Below are positions 46,490-59,500 of a DNA stretch of 64,000 nucleotides, piece by piece. Source of the DNA: Podarcis raffonei (taxonomy: Eukaryota; Chordata; Lepidosauria; Squamata; Lacertidae). A program made the translations under genes and the position numbers. The stretch is taken from positions 23,288,069-23,352,068 of the forward strand of contig NC_070607.1 in NCBI RefSeq assembly GCF_027172205.1, given 5' to 3'. Every line of letters begins with the position of its first letter. Position 1 is the stretch's first letter. Below the pieces are notes generated by a model. That model saw nothing but the letters and a program-made list of their open reading frames with translations, ran no database searches and was not told the DNA's origin.

Positions 46490-47655
46490 TACCGCCCAGC
46501 CCTAGTTCTGCATGTTATATATGGACCCTCACTGCCTATTGCACAGCATCCACTACACCCCTGTTGTCAGACATATGCTGACAAATGACAAAAAACCTCA
46601 TACAGGTGACTGGTATTTTTTCAAGTGCTTAGAAATTCAGAAACTTCACCTGCCAATGTGCACTTGTGATCCTTAGTTCAGACACAACTGCATGCCGTCA
46701 ATGCCACACCAGCTTCTAAAAAGAGCAAGCAGTATTTTAGTAGACAGCAAAGGAAATCTTAGCAATGTGGCTTTTTACACAGTTGTGTTAATATTATCCC
46801 TTTTAACTACACTGTCCTTTACAGGTTCCTACCCAAAGGAGCTTATAATCTAAAGTGAGAGTTAATTTCGCTTTGGTCCCAGCAACACAAAAAGCCAAGC
46901 GAAGGGCAGGCTGAAAGACAATGTAAAATCCAGGGGGAGATGGAGATGTCCTAATTCTTGGCTTCCAAAAGGCATTTGGAAAGTAGACCCGTTAATCTTG
47001 AGCACTGGGCTGTTTGACAACTTTCATTTAAACTAACGATCATGTGCTCAATATGTGTCCTGTTAATTGGGTTACAACCCACGACGCAGCAGTTTGCATA
47101 ATTTGAATTTAATCTGCGAGAGCAGGTCAAGCTCCCAGAGTTTAGGCCTATGGCGGAAGAGAAAACAAGTAAATAGATTCACCATGGTCCACACAACTAA
47201 TAAATCAATATTTCAAAAGAAGCCAGGAACAAAACATTACTTCCAATTGTAATATGAAAGGGAATGGGGCAAAGATGTTCCACTTTGTATTGAAAATCTT
47301 AATTGATGTTGACTTGAAGAATGAAAGAACTTACAAGAGCTGGCAATGAGAACCGTAGAAGATACAAATGTATTTTAAAGTGTGGGTTGCTGGTAGATCA
47401 ATGTCCTGCTCTAAGATCAGAGTTTAATTCCCCAAAGCAGATTATTTTTCAGTGGTCTGCTCATTTTAGTTTCAGGTTTCTTAATGAAAGATAATAGTTA
47501 CATCTCCATCCTTTTTTAAGCCGCTAGTTTCTCATTTGTTTGGTTTCAAGCTGGGTTTCCCAAGTTTGCTTTCCATTATGTCAAGAATGCAACTGGTTCA
47601 AGCCTCCCCAGACCCAAGCAAAATGAGGTTTGTAGTGCTCAGTGTGGGCACAGGA
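46490..47655. other. AKR intron, nothing recognised
   Basis: No gene or repeat ends were identified. Confidence 0.35.
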
Positions 47656-47665
47656 CCGGTTTCAT

Positions 47666-47798
47666 GGAAGCGTAGAGTTGGAAGGGGCAATAAGGGTCAT
47701 CTAGTCCAACCCCCGGAAATGCAGGAATCTTTTGCCCGACATGAGACTTGAACCCACGACCACGAGATTGACAGTCTCATGCTCTACCAACCCAGATG
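47666..47798 (-). mobile_element. tRNA-derived SINE with CR1-like tail
   Basis: On the minus strand it begins gttggtagagcatgagactg (A box), then gtcgtgggttcaagtctcat (B box), then a tail resembling the CR1 3' end (gttggactagatgaccctta). It is flanked by a perfect 8-bp duplication ggtttcat (47658-47665, 47799-47806). Confidence 0.8.
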
Positions 47799-48136
47799 GG
47801 TTTCATACCTTGGGGAAAGATTTTAATTTCCTTACACCATCCCTCACAATTGTGGTATCACATGAAAAAACTTGAATGGGAATTGGATGGGGGAAATGGT
47901 CGATGGTTGCTGCATCTCCCCCTTCGGGCTGCATTTATTTGGGCTGAGCCTTCCCAAACCCCAGTGTGACATCAGAACAAGTTAGCAAGTTAGCCAATTG
48001 CACAAAGAAAATCAGGGCAGAAAGAAAGGAGGAAGATCAAGACGGAAATAGCAAGGGTGCATTGGTAAAGACACACTTTTAAGGCATTTGATGTAGGTCC
48101 TAGAGTTACCTGTGTCACCCCCCCAACCAATGTCAG

Positions 48137-48440
48137 CCTTGTTGTTGTTTAGTCGTGTCCGACTCTACGTGACCCCATGGACCAGAGCATGCCAGGCACT
48201 CCTGTCTTCCACTGCCTCCCGCAATTTGGTCAAACAAGATCATGGATCACTGCCTTGCCATGGCGAAGGGGCTTGAATAACTCAAAGAAGCTATGAACTA
48301 TGCTGAGCAGGGCACCCAAGATGGACTGGTCATAGTGGAGAGTTTTGACCAAACATGATCCACCTGGAGCAGGAACCGGCAAGCCACTCCAGGATCCCTG
48401 CCAAGAAAACTCCATGGACAAAGACAACAGGCATATAAAA
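48137..48440. mobile_element. BovB LINE fragment
   Basis: gtcgtgtccgactctacgtg..accccatggaccagagcatg is followed by further BovB-type text (ggagcaggaaccggcaagcc; actccaggatccctgccaag). It is related to the 34189 copy and to the tails of the SINEs here, which depend on BovB machinery. Confidence 0.72.
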
Positions 48441-48610
48441 AATGTCAGCCTTATCCACAGTTAATGACTGTGTTGGGAACAACTTTAAATATGGTTAACA
48501 CCAAACCGACCCCATTAACAGCTTCAAATGCTGATGTCGAATCCTGACTATGCATAGAGCCCATGCATGTGCAATCTTCATGTACGTAGGCATGTAGAGA
48601 TAATCTACTG

Positions 48611-48747
48611 CAGGGTTTCCCAAACTTGGGTCCCCATCTGATTTGACGACTACAACTCCCATAATCCCTAGCTAGCAGGACCAATGGTCAGGGATTATGG
48701 GAATTGTAGTCCAAAACCAGCAGGCAACTCAAGTCTGGAAAACACTG
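48611..48747. mobile_element. Fold-back hAT-like MITE (copy 4)
   Basis: Ends CAGGGTTTCCCAAACTTGGG / CAAGTCTGGAAAACACTG, inner arms actacaactcccataatccc / gggattatgggaattgtagt. It is flanked by 8-bp atctactg / atctattg. Confidence 0.7.
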
Positions 48748-48759
48748 ATCTATTGTAAA

Positions 48760-49755
48760 GCCAACTGTTTCTTTCTGGATAAATTGTGTCAGTATCATCC
48801 TGTTCTAGTTCATTCACAGTCCTTAGAACTACTCCCATCAACCTTTCAGACAAAGCTGCTGTTGTGAATTATGACAAAGGAAGTTCAGAAACAACTCAGT
48901 GATAATACTTCATATGCACCTATATAACAGCGGTCCTACTAAGGAGATTTTGATCCGTTTGTGTTAGAGAAGACTGGGTAATGTCTAATAAAAACAACTA
49001 ATTCTCTTTTCAGCAAGTATCCAAGAATACTGATGATTTCTATGCTTCCAAAAATACAAGTACCTAGCTGTCTACTATCAGGGAGATCAATAATTTGGAA
49101 CTGAGGATCTATTTGGAACCTCTATCTAAATATTAGGGTGTTGTTTTTAAGAGCTTAATTTAGATTCATTTTTATGAGGTCTGTAGTACATAATCCATCT
49201 TCTAGCAGGAAAACAAAATACTTTATCATCAAAGTTGAGAAGCTCTGTGTTCAAGAGGGTACAAGCACTGCATACTGATATATCAAAGGAGGATAATATC
49301 AAGGTTTTACAAATTAATTAGGTTTACACGACGATTTATGTTCACCTACTCATTTCTTATTTGATTTAATGGATATTATTCTTGGGGAAAGGGGGGCAAT
49401 TAAGGAGCCTCTTTCCAAATATGACTGGCTTCCTGCAGAGTTTTCCAACAGCGGAGACTATGAAATTGGAGTTACATCAATATACGTGCAAGTCAAGTAT
49501 TGAATATACAACTTCAGGCCACCTTTGGAGTGATTTATTCGGGACTTCAAAAATATCCCTGCAGGATCACTCTATTAACAGAGACGGATTGTGCTTTGTT
49601 ATGAGGTTGCTGTTAATGGATTTATCACAAATGGTTTTGTTTGAAAGTGCCTGAAGTCGGTGATTTGACAAAATAATGCTATGTTCTTCTGATGGCTGTG
49701 GATGGTCCCCTGAACTGGCAGAGATGGGCACAAGATGAGCGCTTAAATTTCTATG
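48760..49755. other. AKR intron, nothing recognised
   Basis: Unique-looking sequence with no gene. A further upstream part of the following L1 fragment may begin in the last 100 bp. Confidence 0.35.
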
Positions 49756-49759
49756 CAAT

Positions 49760-50260
49760 TCAGGTTGTTCTGTCCCTTTAATTCCCAAATGAAAAGCTTC
49801 TGGTTTATTCATTTTTATGCGACTACAGCGGTAAGTAGGTTACTCGCCCCAAAATGGAAAGAAGCAGAAGACCCAGCAAAGGAAGAATGGATACAAAAAC
49901 TTATGAAATATGCAGAAATGTGCGAAACTTACCGGAAGAATTAAGAAATCGCGATAACAAACTTTTCATAAAAGAATGGAAATGGTTTATTGAATATTTA
50001 CAGACAAATTGCAAACGGATAAAAATGTTGGCAGGATTACTTAACAACCTGCAGTTTCATAAGAGTATATATTTAAAGTAGATAATTAAATGAGCAGATT
50101 AAATGAATTTGCATATGCAGGAGGTATTTTAAAAAATTAATTTAAGGAACCGCAGAAAAAGGGGGGGAAGGAAGTCAAACTTTGAAATGTGAAAACGATT
50201 GTAAAACTAGTGAAATCTATAAGCCTGGTGAGTATAAATAATAACTTTTTTTTTAGTTGA
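49760..50260 (+). mobile_element. L1 LINE 3' end, decayed
   Basis: It translates in two frames as parts of the L1 ORF2 C-terminus (FYATTAVSRLLAPKWKEAED..EEWIQKLMKYAEMCE, then KLFIKEWKWFIEYLQTN). A frameshift lies at about 49935-49950. Older and more damaged than the copy at 45801. Confidence 0.75.
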
Positions 50261-50264
50261 GCGC

Positions 50265-50755
50265 TTAAGAATTGTGTGCGAGAAACTGCAGCATTGCTGT
50301 TAGTACACAATGGGCAGGCTGGTGGCAAGAGACTGCAAGATTTCTCCCTGTGGACTTGATATGGGTTAGTGGTTCTGCAACTTGCAGCTATGTCTCTGTG
50401 TCCATTTATGTTATACTTGTAACTAAAGTAATACCGAAGACACAGCACGTTTCCATTGCTACTACGTCTGGAACCAACCAAGAAAGCGAGGAGAGTGCAG
50501 GCAGTGACCATTCTGTGCACATCCAATTGATGTGTGACCGCCAACATCCGAGTCCTTTCAGAGCCGGAAGAGGGCAGAACAGGGGCAGAACAGGGGGACG
50601 GAAAGGGGCAGGGCAGAACGGGGCAGGGCTTTTGCGTGCTCCGCCAACACGAGTGGGCCAGGAAATGTGCAAAATGGTCACCATGTGTATAATAACATTA
50701 TTGATGGATTATCAGCACACCAGCATTCTGTAACATTCAGTGGTTTAGAACTTAT
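50265..50755. other. AKR intron, nothing recognised
   Basis: A short imperfect tandem of a gggcagaac(a/g) unit lies at about 50570-50630. No gene was seen. Confidence 0.4.
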
Positions 50756-50764
50756 GTACTTTCG

Positions 50765-51198
50765 ACGGGGTGAGCTCCTGTTGCTCGGTCCCTGCTCCTG
50801 CCAACCTAGCAGTTTGAAAGCACATCAAAGTGCAAGTAGATAAACAGGTACCGCTCCAGCGGGAAGGTAAACGGCATTTCCGTGCGCTGCTCTGGTTCAC
50901 CAGAAGCGGCTTAGTCATGCTGGCCACGTGACTCGGAAGCTGTACGCCGGCTCCCTCGGCCAATAAAGCGAGATGAGCACCACAGCCTCAGAGTCGGCCA
51001 CGACTGGACCTAATGGTCAGGGGTCCCTTTACCCAGTGGCGTAGCGTGGGTTGTCAGCACCCGGGGCAAGGCAAGTAATTTGCGCCCCCTAACCCGTGGA
51101 TTTTAGCACTTGAGTGCGAGCGCGCCCCCCCCGATGTTGCGCCCGGTGCGGCCGGCCCCCCCTGCACCCCCCACGCTACGCCACTGCCTTTACCTTTT
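50765..51198 (+). mobile_element. Sauria-type SINE split by a hAT MITE
   Basis: 5'-truncated SINE (starting near the B box) whose tail ccctttacc|cctttacctttt is interrupted at 51034-51186. It is flanked by tactttcg (50757-50764, 51199-51206). Confidence 0.87.
51034..51186. mobile_element. Short hAT MITE, cargo-free relative of 40652
   Basis: 153 bp. Ends CAGTGGCGTAGCGTGGG / CCCACGCTACGCCACTG are perfect 17-bp inverted repeats, with a perfect 8-bp duplication CCTTTACC (51026-51033, 51187-51194). The first about 60 and last about 70 bp match the copy at 40652. The middle here is only a short 'gtggattttagcacttgagt' spacer. Confidence 0.9.
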
Positions 51199-51206
51199 TA
51201 CTTTCG

Positions 51207-52195
51207 GGTGGACTTGGTTTCAGCAAAGCAGTAACAGGGCCGGTGAGGAAGTGCAAGCCAGGGAGCGCATACCATTAAATGCCTCTGAGAACTGTTGGGG
51301 CAGCCTTAAATATACCTGTGGGGCCTGAAGAAAAGCAGAAGTGAGGAAGGCTAGGCCAGAGAGCACATACCATCAGTTCCAGACACAACTATCAGCTGAG
51401 AGAACTTGGTCTATATTTTGGACCATTTGTTGTAAAAACTGTAAACGGCCATAGGTACCATGGCAGGAAGGAGGTATATAAATGCAGTCATTCCATCATT
51501 TGACGGCCGTTTACTCAATCTGTTTTTCAAAATACCAAATCAGCTTCCTTTTCTGTCAAAGAGGAAGTTGAAACGTACACGTGCTGCTGTGTTTCACATC
51601 TCAAAACAGCCTTTTAGAGAATAGCCTTTGGCAACTTTTATGACTAGCTTTACTAAATACTAATAATAATACCCACCCACCCATCACAATAGGGTCCCAG
51701 GTCACGTTATAGCAATTTAAACGCACAATATTTAAAACAGTTTCAAGCAAATTCCTGTGACGGATTGGGCTGCTGGGGCATGCTCTCAATTGCTCTTCTG
51801 ATTGTTCAAATTGCCTCACAGGCATGAAAGAGATGCAGACATGGATTCTTCCATCTTGCTCCTTTCCCATCCCGTCACCCACTCTGACCCACTGAAGGCA
51901 GAATGAGAGTCCTGCTTGCTCCAGAGGGCCAGAAAAAGAAGATAAGGAAGGGGACCAGGGAGAGAAGGACAGGCTGTATCAGTTATGCAGTTGCAGGCAG
52001 GCTGCAGTATTTTGGCTGCAATCTGGAAACTCTAGTGACTGACAGACTTACCGTATGTTAAAGATGCTCTCAAGCCAACATCATAATTGTCTGAGATGGG
52101 GGAATGGTATTAAAAATAATCAACTGAAGCTTGGGCCTATCTTTCAAATCCCCACTGAGCCATGAAGCTTGCTGACAGTTCTAGGGCTCATGAAC
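51207..52195. other. AKR intron, nothing recognised
   Basis: No gene or repeat ends were seen. Confidence 0.35.
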
Positions 52196-52198
52196 TCA

Positions 52199-52340
52199 GC
52201 ATTGTAGAGTTGGAAAGGACCCCGCAGGGCATCTGGTCCAACGCCCTGCAATGCATCCATGACAGATGGCCACCCAACCTCTGCCTAAAAAGCTCCAATG
52301 ACGGAGAGTCCACCACCTTCCAAGGCAGCCCATTTATACA
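52199..52340 (-). mobile_element. CR1 LINE 3' fragment
   Basis: ttgtagagttggaaaggacc, ctggtccaacgccctgcaat, cacccaacctctgcctaaaa and gagagtccaccacc are CR1 3' landmarks in reverse. Confidence 0.72.
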
Positions 52341-52390
52341 AAGGTGAAAAACTTCAAAAAATATGTGGAGCTAGATCCGACATGCATATA

Positions 52391-52649
52391 CAGTCATACC
52401 TCGGGTTACAGACGCTTCAGGTTGCGTTTTTCGATGTTGCGGACCGCAAAACCAGGAATTACTGGAACGGGTTTCTTCCAGGTTTCGGGGATCGCACATG
52501 CACAGAAGTGCTAAATCACGCTTTGCGCATACGCAGACACGCCGAATTGCAACCCACACGTGCACAGATGCGCCGCTGCGGGTTGCAGATGTTGCGGGTT
52601 GTGAACGTGCATCCCGCACGGATCATGTTTGCAACCCGAGTGTCCACTG
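52391..52649. mobile_element. Tigger-type MITE ('gggttgc' subfamily)
   Basis: Ends CAGTCATACCTCGGGTT / AACCCGAGTGTCCACTG with TA flanks (52389-52390, 52650-52651). The interior repeats gcgggttgc(a/g)gatgttgc. Related to 55176. Confidence 0.78.
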
Positions 52650-52699
52650 TATTTTGCTCATGTTCAAAAAAATCCAAAGGGGCAGCGGAGGTAACCCCA

Positions 52700-53795
52700 A
52701 GCTAGTCCACATTCATTCATTCATTCATTCTTTTTTTATGTTGCTTTTCTACCCTCCCCCCCAGTGCTCAAAGCATCTTACAACAATACATTTGAAAATC
52801 AAATGCAAAAAGAATTTGCTAATGACATAGCAAATCACAGTAGCAAATATTATACACACTTTAGAACTATAAGTATAACAAGATTACATAAACAACACCA
52901 ACGACACCCAGCATCCAATAACAAAAATAACAAAAAACTAAAAATAATTTATGGTTTCACCTTGGTCCCAAGAGCTCCCCTCCCCTGATGTTGCTCATGG
53001 TCCATTTCCTGGAGCAACTTGCAAGGCTTCCAATCGCAAGGGGCAGTACATCTGGAAACAGACCTCCCATGATGTTCCCCCTGCTGGCCACATGCCATTT
53101 CAAGAAATCAGATTTGTTACCTAACTAATTTGGGGGTTTCTCAGTCATGACACGCTCAGCAGGCCTCTTAGAAGAAGAGGTGGGAGCGTGCAAATCACAA
53201 TTTCTCCCAGACTGCACCCAAATTTCCAGGGTGTTCCACGTCAAGCAGGAAAGGCAGCTCCACTGGGATGAGTTTGGGAGTCCACCAAATTGCCTGACCT
53301 CACCCACCTCCTTGGGTCAGCCCTGCAGGAAATGAGGCTGAAGACTTTGAACGCTGCCACACTGCATTTTCTTGCCAGAAAAAGCTTCAAAACAAACTCC
53401 ATGTGAAGATTAAAAAGAAAAAGGAGGGGACCTTCAGAGTAAGATGGACAAGCTGATCTCTTACCAGCAAAGATTTGTAAATAAATGGTCTCAGCACCCG
53501 AGCTTTGTTTGATTACAATAGCTTGCCTTATCTCTCTTGAACACTGACATGGGTGTTTTTATCAAGGCTTTCAAGCCTTAACTGTACCGAGTTCAGACAT
53601 CAAAACACTTTTTAGAACTTTTACTAGCTCTTAACAATTTCCTTAGGCGATGATGCCTCCTTCATCGCAGGCCAAAGCAAAACATGCTGCAGAAACAAAC
53701 TTTGAATTTGTGAGTCATCACTTTTCTCCTGGCACAGGCTCTGTATCAAAATGAAGAATAAGCAGGCATTCAACAGGTGTAGCCTCTCCTGAGAT
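52700..53795. other. AKR intron; L2-like trace and nothing else
   Basis: A (TTCA)n run at 52707-52730, then an L2-like tail complement (gcttttctaccctccc..gctcaaagcatcttacaac) to about 52790. No gene was seen to 53795. Confidence 0.4.
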
Positions 53796-53799
53796 GGAG

Positions 53800-53801
<2 letters not shown>

Positions 53802-53838
<37 letters not shown>
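53802..53838. repeat. (GT)n microsatellite
   Basis: About 18 GT units. Confidence 0.95.
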
Positions 53839-53840
<2 letters not shown>

Positions 53841-54076
53841 ACTGGGCGAATTTCTGCACTGTATGCAACTGTAAACATTCATGTCACACAAGAAGTCATG
53901 CAATTCAAACTTGTCACACGATTTCAATTTGTAGGACTGCGTAAGGAAAATTCCAGCAGAAAGAGGGGTTCTGCATGGCAACAGAAAAAGTCACCAAAGT
54001 GAGAAAGTGTTGAATTTTGCCTGCAAAGGGAGAATCAAGAGTGCCAAGTGAACTTTTTCCTAGGTTTACTACGATG

Positions 54077-54129
54077 ATAGTGTAGTGTAGTGTAGTGTAG
54101 TGTAGTGTAGTGTAGTGTAGTGTAGTGTA
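54077..54129. repeat. (TGTAG)n pentanucleotide repeat
   Basis: About ten uninterrupted TGTAG units. Confidence 0.95.
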
Positions 54130-55170
54130 TACACTATGAGATATTTCACATTAGGCAGCGGCACAACTCCTGTAGAAAGGGAGAGATTATACAAGCAATC
54201 AGTTGAAGGAAATGAGATGTCTACCGTATAGAGAACTTGTTTTTAAAAAAATAAAAAGTATTTTTTTAATAAATAAAAAATCCATTATTGTCAAAGGTGC
54301 CAATTGATGCCAATTGGACAATTCACACTGAAAAGTTGTGCAGAAATCTTTTAATTAATTACCCGCATCTTTGCTTACAAAAATGTGTAGCTTCATGTCA
54401 TGCTTCTTTAAAGCTGCTTTGCAAATCATTACTGTTTAAATGAATGCCACGTGAGACTTGAGTTTGTTTTCTTGAAGAGATACCATCATACAGCATCCCT
54501 TATCTGATCAAACAGGGTGTGGTGCAGCGGATATCACTCATAAACCACCTCCAACCACAGGAGGAAGCTCTGACCTACATGAATCTCTATTGTACTGTTA
54601 CTTAAAAAAAAAAAGGCGACAGAAATTCAAAAGTTAGCCCTGTGGCAAAAAACCCCTGCTCCCTCAACAGGAATGAGTGAGCATCCATTGCTCAATTCCA
54701 AAATAAGTTGGGCTGCTCAAATCAAATGTTTTATGAGCATCTGCAGCCTCCCCTGCCAGTCCCTTGCCCTCCTTACCCAGGAGAGGAAATGGGACGTGCA
54801 TCAAATGAAACCTCGCCCCACCCCAGCCCCGTCCACAATGGGGACACAGGACAACTCAAAGTAAACTGACCTATCTCACAAGCCTGCATCTCAAGGAAAC
54901 TCTTTCCATATCAAACCGCCCTTGCCCAACAGCGGCCGAGAAATTAAAGCACAAGTTGTTGCTGTTTATTGTGGGTATTTACAGCCCCGTCTTCCAGCAA
55001 ATTTGCAGGCCTGTTTAATTAGTCAGAATCCACAAAACCAATTAATAGAACCCAGTAGCCACGTCCATAGGGCAACCTTTAGATTATATCCCTGCTGTTT
55101 TGCTCTCCGCAACAACCCATCAACAGTGAGCAGCTCCAACAGCGGCTGTGGGTTTGTAGCCCAACACTGA
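54130..55170. other. AKR intron, nothing recognised
   Basis: No gene or repeat ends were identified. Confidence 0.35.
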
Positions 55171-55175
55171 GAGTA

Positions 55176-55399
55176 CAGTCATACCTCGGGTTGCAAACGC
55201 TGCGAGTTGCGCTTTTCCAGGTTACAGACCGCACTGAACCCGGAAGTAATGGAATGGGTTACTTCTAGGTTTCGGCGCTCGCACATGCGCAGAAACACTA
55301 AAGTGTGTCACGCGCATGCACAGCGCTGTGGGTTGCAAACGCTGCGGGTTGCGAACGTGCCTTCTGCACGGATCATGTTCGCAACCTGAGGTTCCACTG
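55176..55399. mobile_element. Tigger-type MITE ('gggttgc' subfamily)
   Basis: Ends CAGTCATACCTCGGGTTGC / GCAACCTGAGGTTCCACTG with TA on both sides (55174-55175, 55400-55401). Close in interior sequence to 52391. Confidence 0.82.
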
Positions 55400-55401
55400 T
55401 A

Positions 55402-56130
55402 CTCAAAAAGGCACCAATGGTACCTTTTTGAGGTTGAGGGGCAGGCAGGGAAGTTCATGTTTGGGCCACTCACCAGACTTGATGGTCCAAGAAAGGCTCC
55501 TTAGCTATAAGGACACCAGAGTGGAGGGAGGTTAAAGTCCCTCCCCCTGTTTGCCTCCTTCCTGCCACTGCTGTTACACGCCAAGGTTAAACTATTGCTT
55601 AAATTACAAATCCCAAAACCTCAGAGGCTATCAAAGACCATCTTCCTTAATTTCTCAAGCAGGCAGGCGCGAGGGGAGACGTTTATAAATAGCTTGAATT
55701 GCAGCTTTTATAGAGAACATTCCCATTAACTTTTATGGCTCTTAAGTCACATTCTCATTCTGTTCTTGGAATGCCCCATTCTTTTCAAGCATAAACAAAT
55801 GGAAAACCCTTTAAATAAAACAATGTACGCTTAGAACACAGTTTTTGTGACAATCAAAATAAACTCCTAGAACAACTGTGTAATAAACCATAGCGGTTGA
55901 TTATTACTGTATTTTTAAAAAATAAAATAAAAAACCTAGAAAGCGGGAACAAGCAGATTTAATAAATGCATTTCATTGCTTTCACTCAGTCTTGTAATTT
56001 TTGCTCCTGATCAAATGCCTCATCTTCCAGTCTTCTTTTTAATAACTCCACGTGTTTTAATTTTGCTAATTGTTCACACTTCTACAGTATGCTTTCAAAG
56101 GGTCAGTGAAAAAGGTTTGAATCCTTGTTT
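55402..56130. other. AKR intron, nothing recognised
   Basis: AT-rich; no gene or repeat ends were seen. Confidence 0.35.
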
Positions 56131-56134
56131 GAGG

Positions 56135-56518
56135 TGTTGGCTGTTTGCAGTATGGTAACGCTGCAGAGAGCTTGCTGGGGAGACCATGCATTAAAAAGTA
56201 AAGGACTCAAAAATAACTTAAACTAGGTTTTAATAAGAAAAACAAAAACTCCTTTTACACTAAGTACATTAACAACCAAACCAGACCCAACCACCAACCC
56301 ATCCCCCAGGGTAATGGGAGAGCTAGGTGCTGCTCCTTATATACTACACCCAAATGCTGACACATCTTAATCAAATACAACTCAGCAGCACCTGCTACGT
56401 TTCACAGCTGTAAAGCTGGGTCGCGTTATCTTACTCTGGCCCTTGCTCTGGCCCCTTAAAGACATACACATCGGGTGCAACAATGATGAACCTTTACATT
56501 TAAATAAACCATTCAACA
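56135..56518 (-). repeat. Copia 3' LTR
   Basis: 384 bp from TGTTGG to CAACA in window orientation. I noticed only one base differing from the partner LTR. A short purine tract (gcaggggaaa on the minus strand) precedes it, as expected for second-strand priming. Confidence 0.93.
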
Positions 56519-59500
56519 TTTCCCCTGCGGTTCATCATTGTGGAACAAAAACATAAAGCATACTTTGTACATGTCTTTCAAAACAGAATGTCCACATTGT
56601 GATGCATCTTTTAACAAAAGCTTAACTGTTTCAAATTTTACGCTTGGTGAATAACACAAATCATAATCTTCACCTGTAATTTGTTGAGAACCCTAGCAAC
56701 TATCTAGTCTTGTACCTTACAACTTCATTTTTGTCATTCATTTTAACTCTATAAACCCACTTTGAATCAATAAGTCTCATATCTGGGGTTTGTGGTACAA
56801 GGGACCAAGTGTTATGCTCTTTTAAAGAAGCTATCTCAGAGTTCATAGCTTTATACCAATTTGCAGCTTGTTGCTTAGGTAATTTCTGAACATCATTGAA
56901 GCTTTTTGGCTCAAAAACTGCCTTATTGGCATACACAGTATTAAAATGTTCATCTGCAAAACGTTGTGGCTTCTGTCTCTTTCTATCTGAACGTCTTAGT
57001 CCAGAAGGAGAGTCAGACTCCTCAGACTTAATGGGACTAAGTGAACCACTAGTTTCAGGTTGTAAATCATTGTCAGATTGAAGAGATGCCTGTAGGCTAA
57101 GCTCACGGTCAGAAAACTCAAGAGAATCTAACCTCCCCTCGGGTGCCTGTGACTTTAAATCATCAAACAAATCAGATTCAACAGACTTTTTGTCTTTTTC
57201 CATTAATTCAGAAGCACCATTTCCTGCTGCTGCTGCTGCTTCCTCTTCTTCCTCAGTATTATCTATACCATCAGTATCTTGGAAGACAGCAACTCCATTC
57301 CAATTTACAGTTTGTATCATGCTTCTGGTAATATGAAATTTGCCAGTTGCTGGTATGTAAATTCTGTACGCCCCCTGCTGGTAGCCCATTAATTTTCCCT
57401 GGACACTACGTTCACCCAATTTCTGCTTAGCGGGATAATGCATAATTACATCTGAACCCCAAATGCGTAGGTATTTCAGATTAGGGCGTTTTTTAAACAG
57501 CTTCTCATAAGGGGTGACATCTAAACCAGAATGATAACTGCGATTTCTAACATAACAAAACGCATTAAGCGCTTCAGCCCAAAAGTCTTTGGGCAGATTA
57601 GCATCGTGTAGATACGTTTTAACCCCTGCCTGCAGGTCTCGCTGCACAACTTCAACAAGCCCATTTTGCCAGGGACTTCAGGGGCAAGATAACTCATGAG
57701 TAGTCCCCTGCGTTTCCAGGAAATTCTCAAAATCCTCAGAAACAAATTCCCCGCCCCGGTCAGAAAATAGGTTCTTAATTGGTTTGTTAAAGTGCGTTTT
57801 TACCCAGTTGCAAAAAACTTTGTACTTCTCAAATGCTTGGGACTTCTCAGCTATTGCATAAGTCCAACAATATCTACTATACTGGTCTATCAGAGTAAGC
57901 CAGTACTTAGAACCTCCTAATGATGGTGGGAGTGGCCCAACTAAATCACAATGTACACGCTCAAATGGCTCAGTTACTTTCCTATCTGAGCACCTACCCT
58001 TGCGTGCAACCTTAATCTTATTCTTGCAACAGGGTAGACATTGCATAAAGAATTTACATGGTTTTAAGTTGAGGCCATTAACAATATTCTTTGTCTTAAT
58101 TACATCAGCAAAATTCAGGTGTCCCAGAATTCTGTGTGCTTCATGGACACACCCGGAATGTGGCATTACATTCCTCAACCCCTGGCTTGACTGTGCTGCT
58201 CTGCAATTTATAGGCGATTGGGAGTAGGTGCGAAAATACAGTCTATATAAACCATCAGATTCCCGGGCATATAATAGACGTTTGTTCCCATCGAAAAACT
58301 CACACATTGACTTTAAGAAACGCACAGTTATGCCTTGACGAGCAAAGCACCTTACTGACAATAAATTGTCCACTGACGGGCAGTAAATGCAGTTCGCGAT
58401 TGTAATGTTTAAAGAGTCAAGTTTAACAGTACCCCTGCCAAGCGACTGCAAGACTTGTGAATTGGCTAAATGTACATTACCAATTTCCTCTTCGAAAGAA
58501 GTAAACAAGCTCCGATCATTGCAAACGTGCTGAGATGCTCCTGAGTCAATAATAAAAGACATCCACTTGGCATCTTTAATTCTTTTACGATCTGTTGTCC
58601 TAGCATGGAAAACTCGCGGCTCATTTCTGTCTCTACTATACGATGTCGGCTGCTGGGCTGACAACCGTGACTGACGAACAGAAACAGGCTTGGGAGTACT
58701 TTGCTTTCTTTTGGATCTGCAGTCCTTTGCAAAATGTCCTTGCTTATTGCAGAACCAACAACGCTTGGCAGCTTTAAATGCAGTTGTATCACCACAGGTT
58801 TGCATATGGCGTTCCTCATTCTTTCTGGAAATAGGAGTGCTTATGGCACAAGCCTCCCTTCTGTCCAACTCGCCCATTAATCTTGCCGTCACCCCTTCCA
58901 CAGTTAATTGTGCTGGTGGAACGGCAGATATCTGGCTAGCTATGCCATCAAAGTCCTCGTTAAGGGAACAAAGAATGATAAAAACATACTGAATATCAGG
59001 TATCTCCATGTCCCTTCGAATTAATTCGCCGCGTATTGCCTCCAGACGTCTCAAGTGTGCTGCCAAATCACCACCAGGCTGCAACTTCGTCTGGTACAAC
59101 TGCTTGAAAAACGTCAATGCAGATGCTGACTCTTTTCTAACATGCACTGCTGCAAGACTGTCCCACATTTCTTTGGCAGTTTTCTTATTTCTTATATAGA
59201 CTACTTGCTGGTCACTGACTGCCAAATTAATTATCGCCCTGGCTTTTGCATCTCCTTTCGACCAAGCATTAGTCACAGGGTCAGGAGGGTCATCAGTTAC
59301 ATAGGTCCATACTTCTCTAGAGGTCAAAAGCGCCTCCACCCGAAAAGACCATAAACTATAGTTCTCATCTGTTAGCTGTGGGAAGACCAGAGCCTTCTCA
59401 GCTTCAGGAACCCGGTCAACCATTCTGGAACTCTTCCAGACCCACAAAACTATGCTAACAGGAGAAGGAGTTTTCAAACCTTTCTCAGAGTCCAAAAATA

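Noticed and set aside
47709-47798. tRNA gene-like A and B boxes
   Set aside because: Part of a SINE with CR1-like tail and target duplication; no full cloverleaf expected to function.
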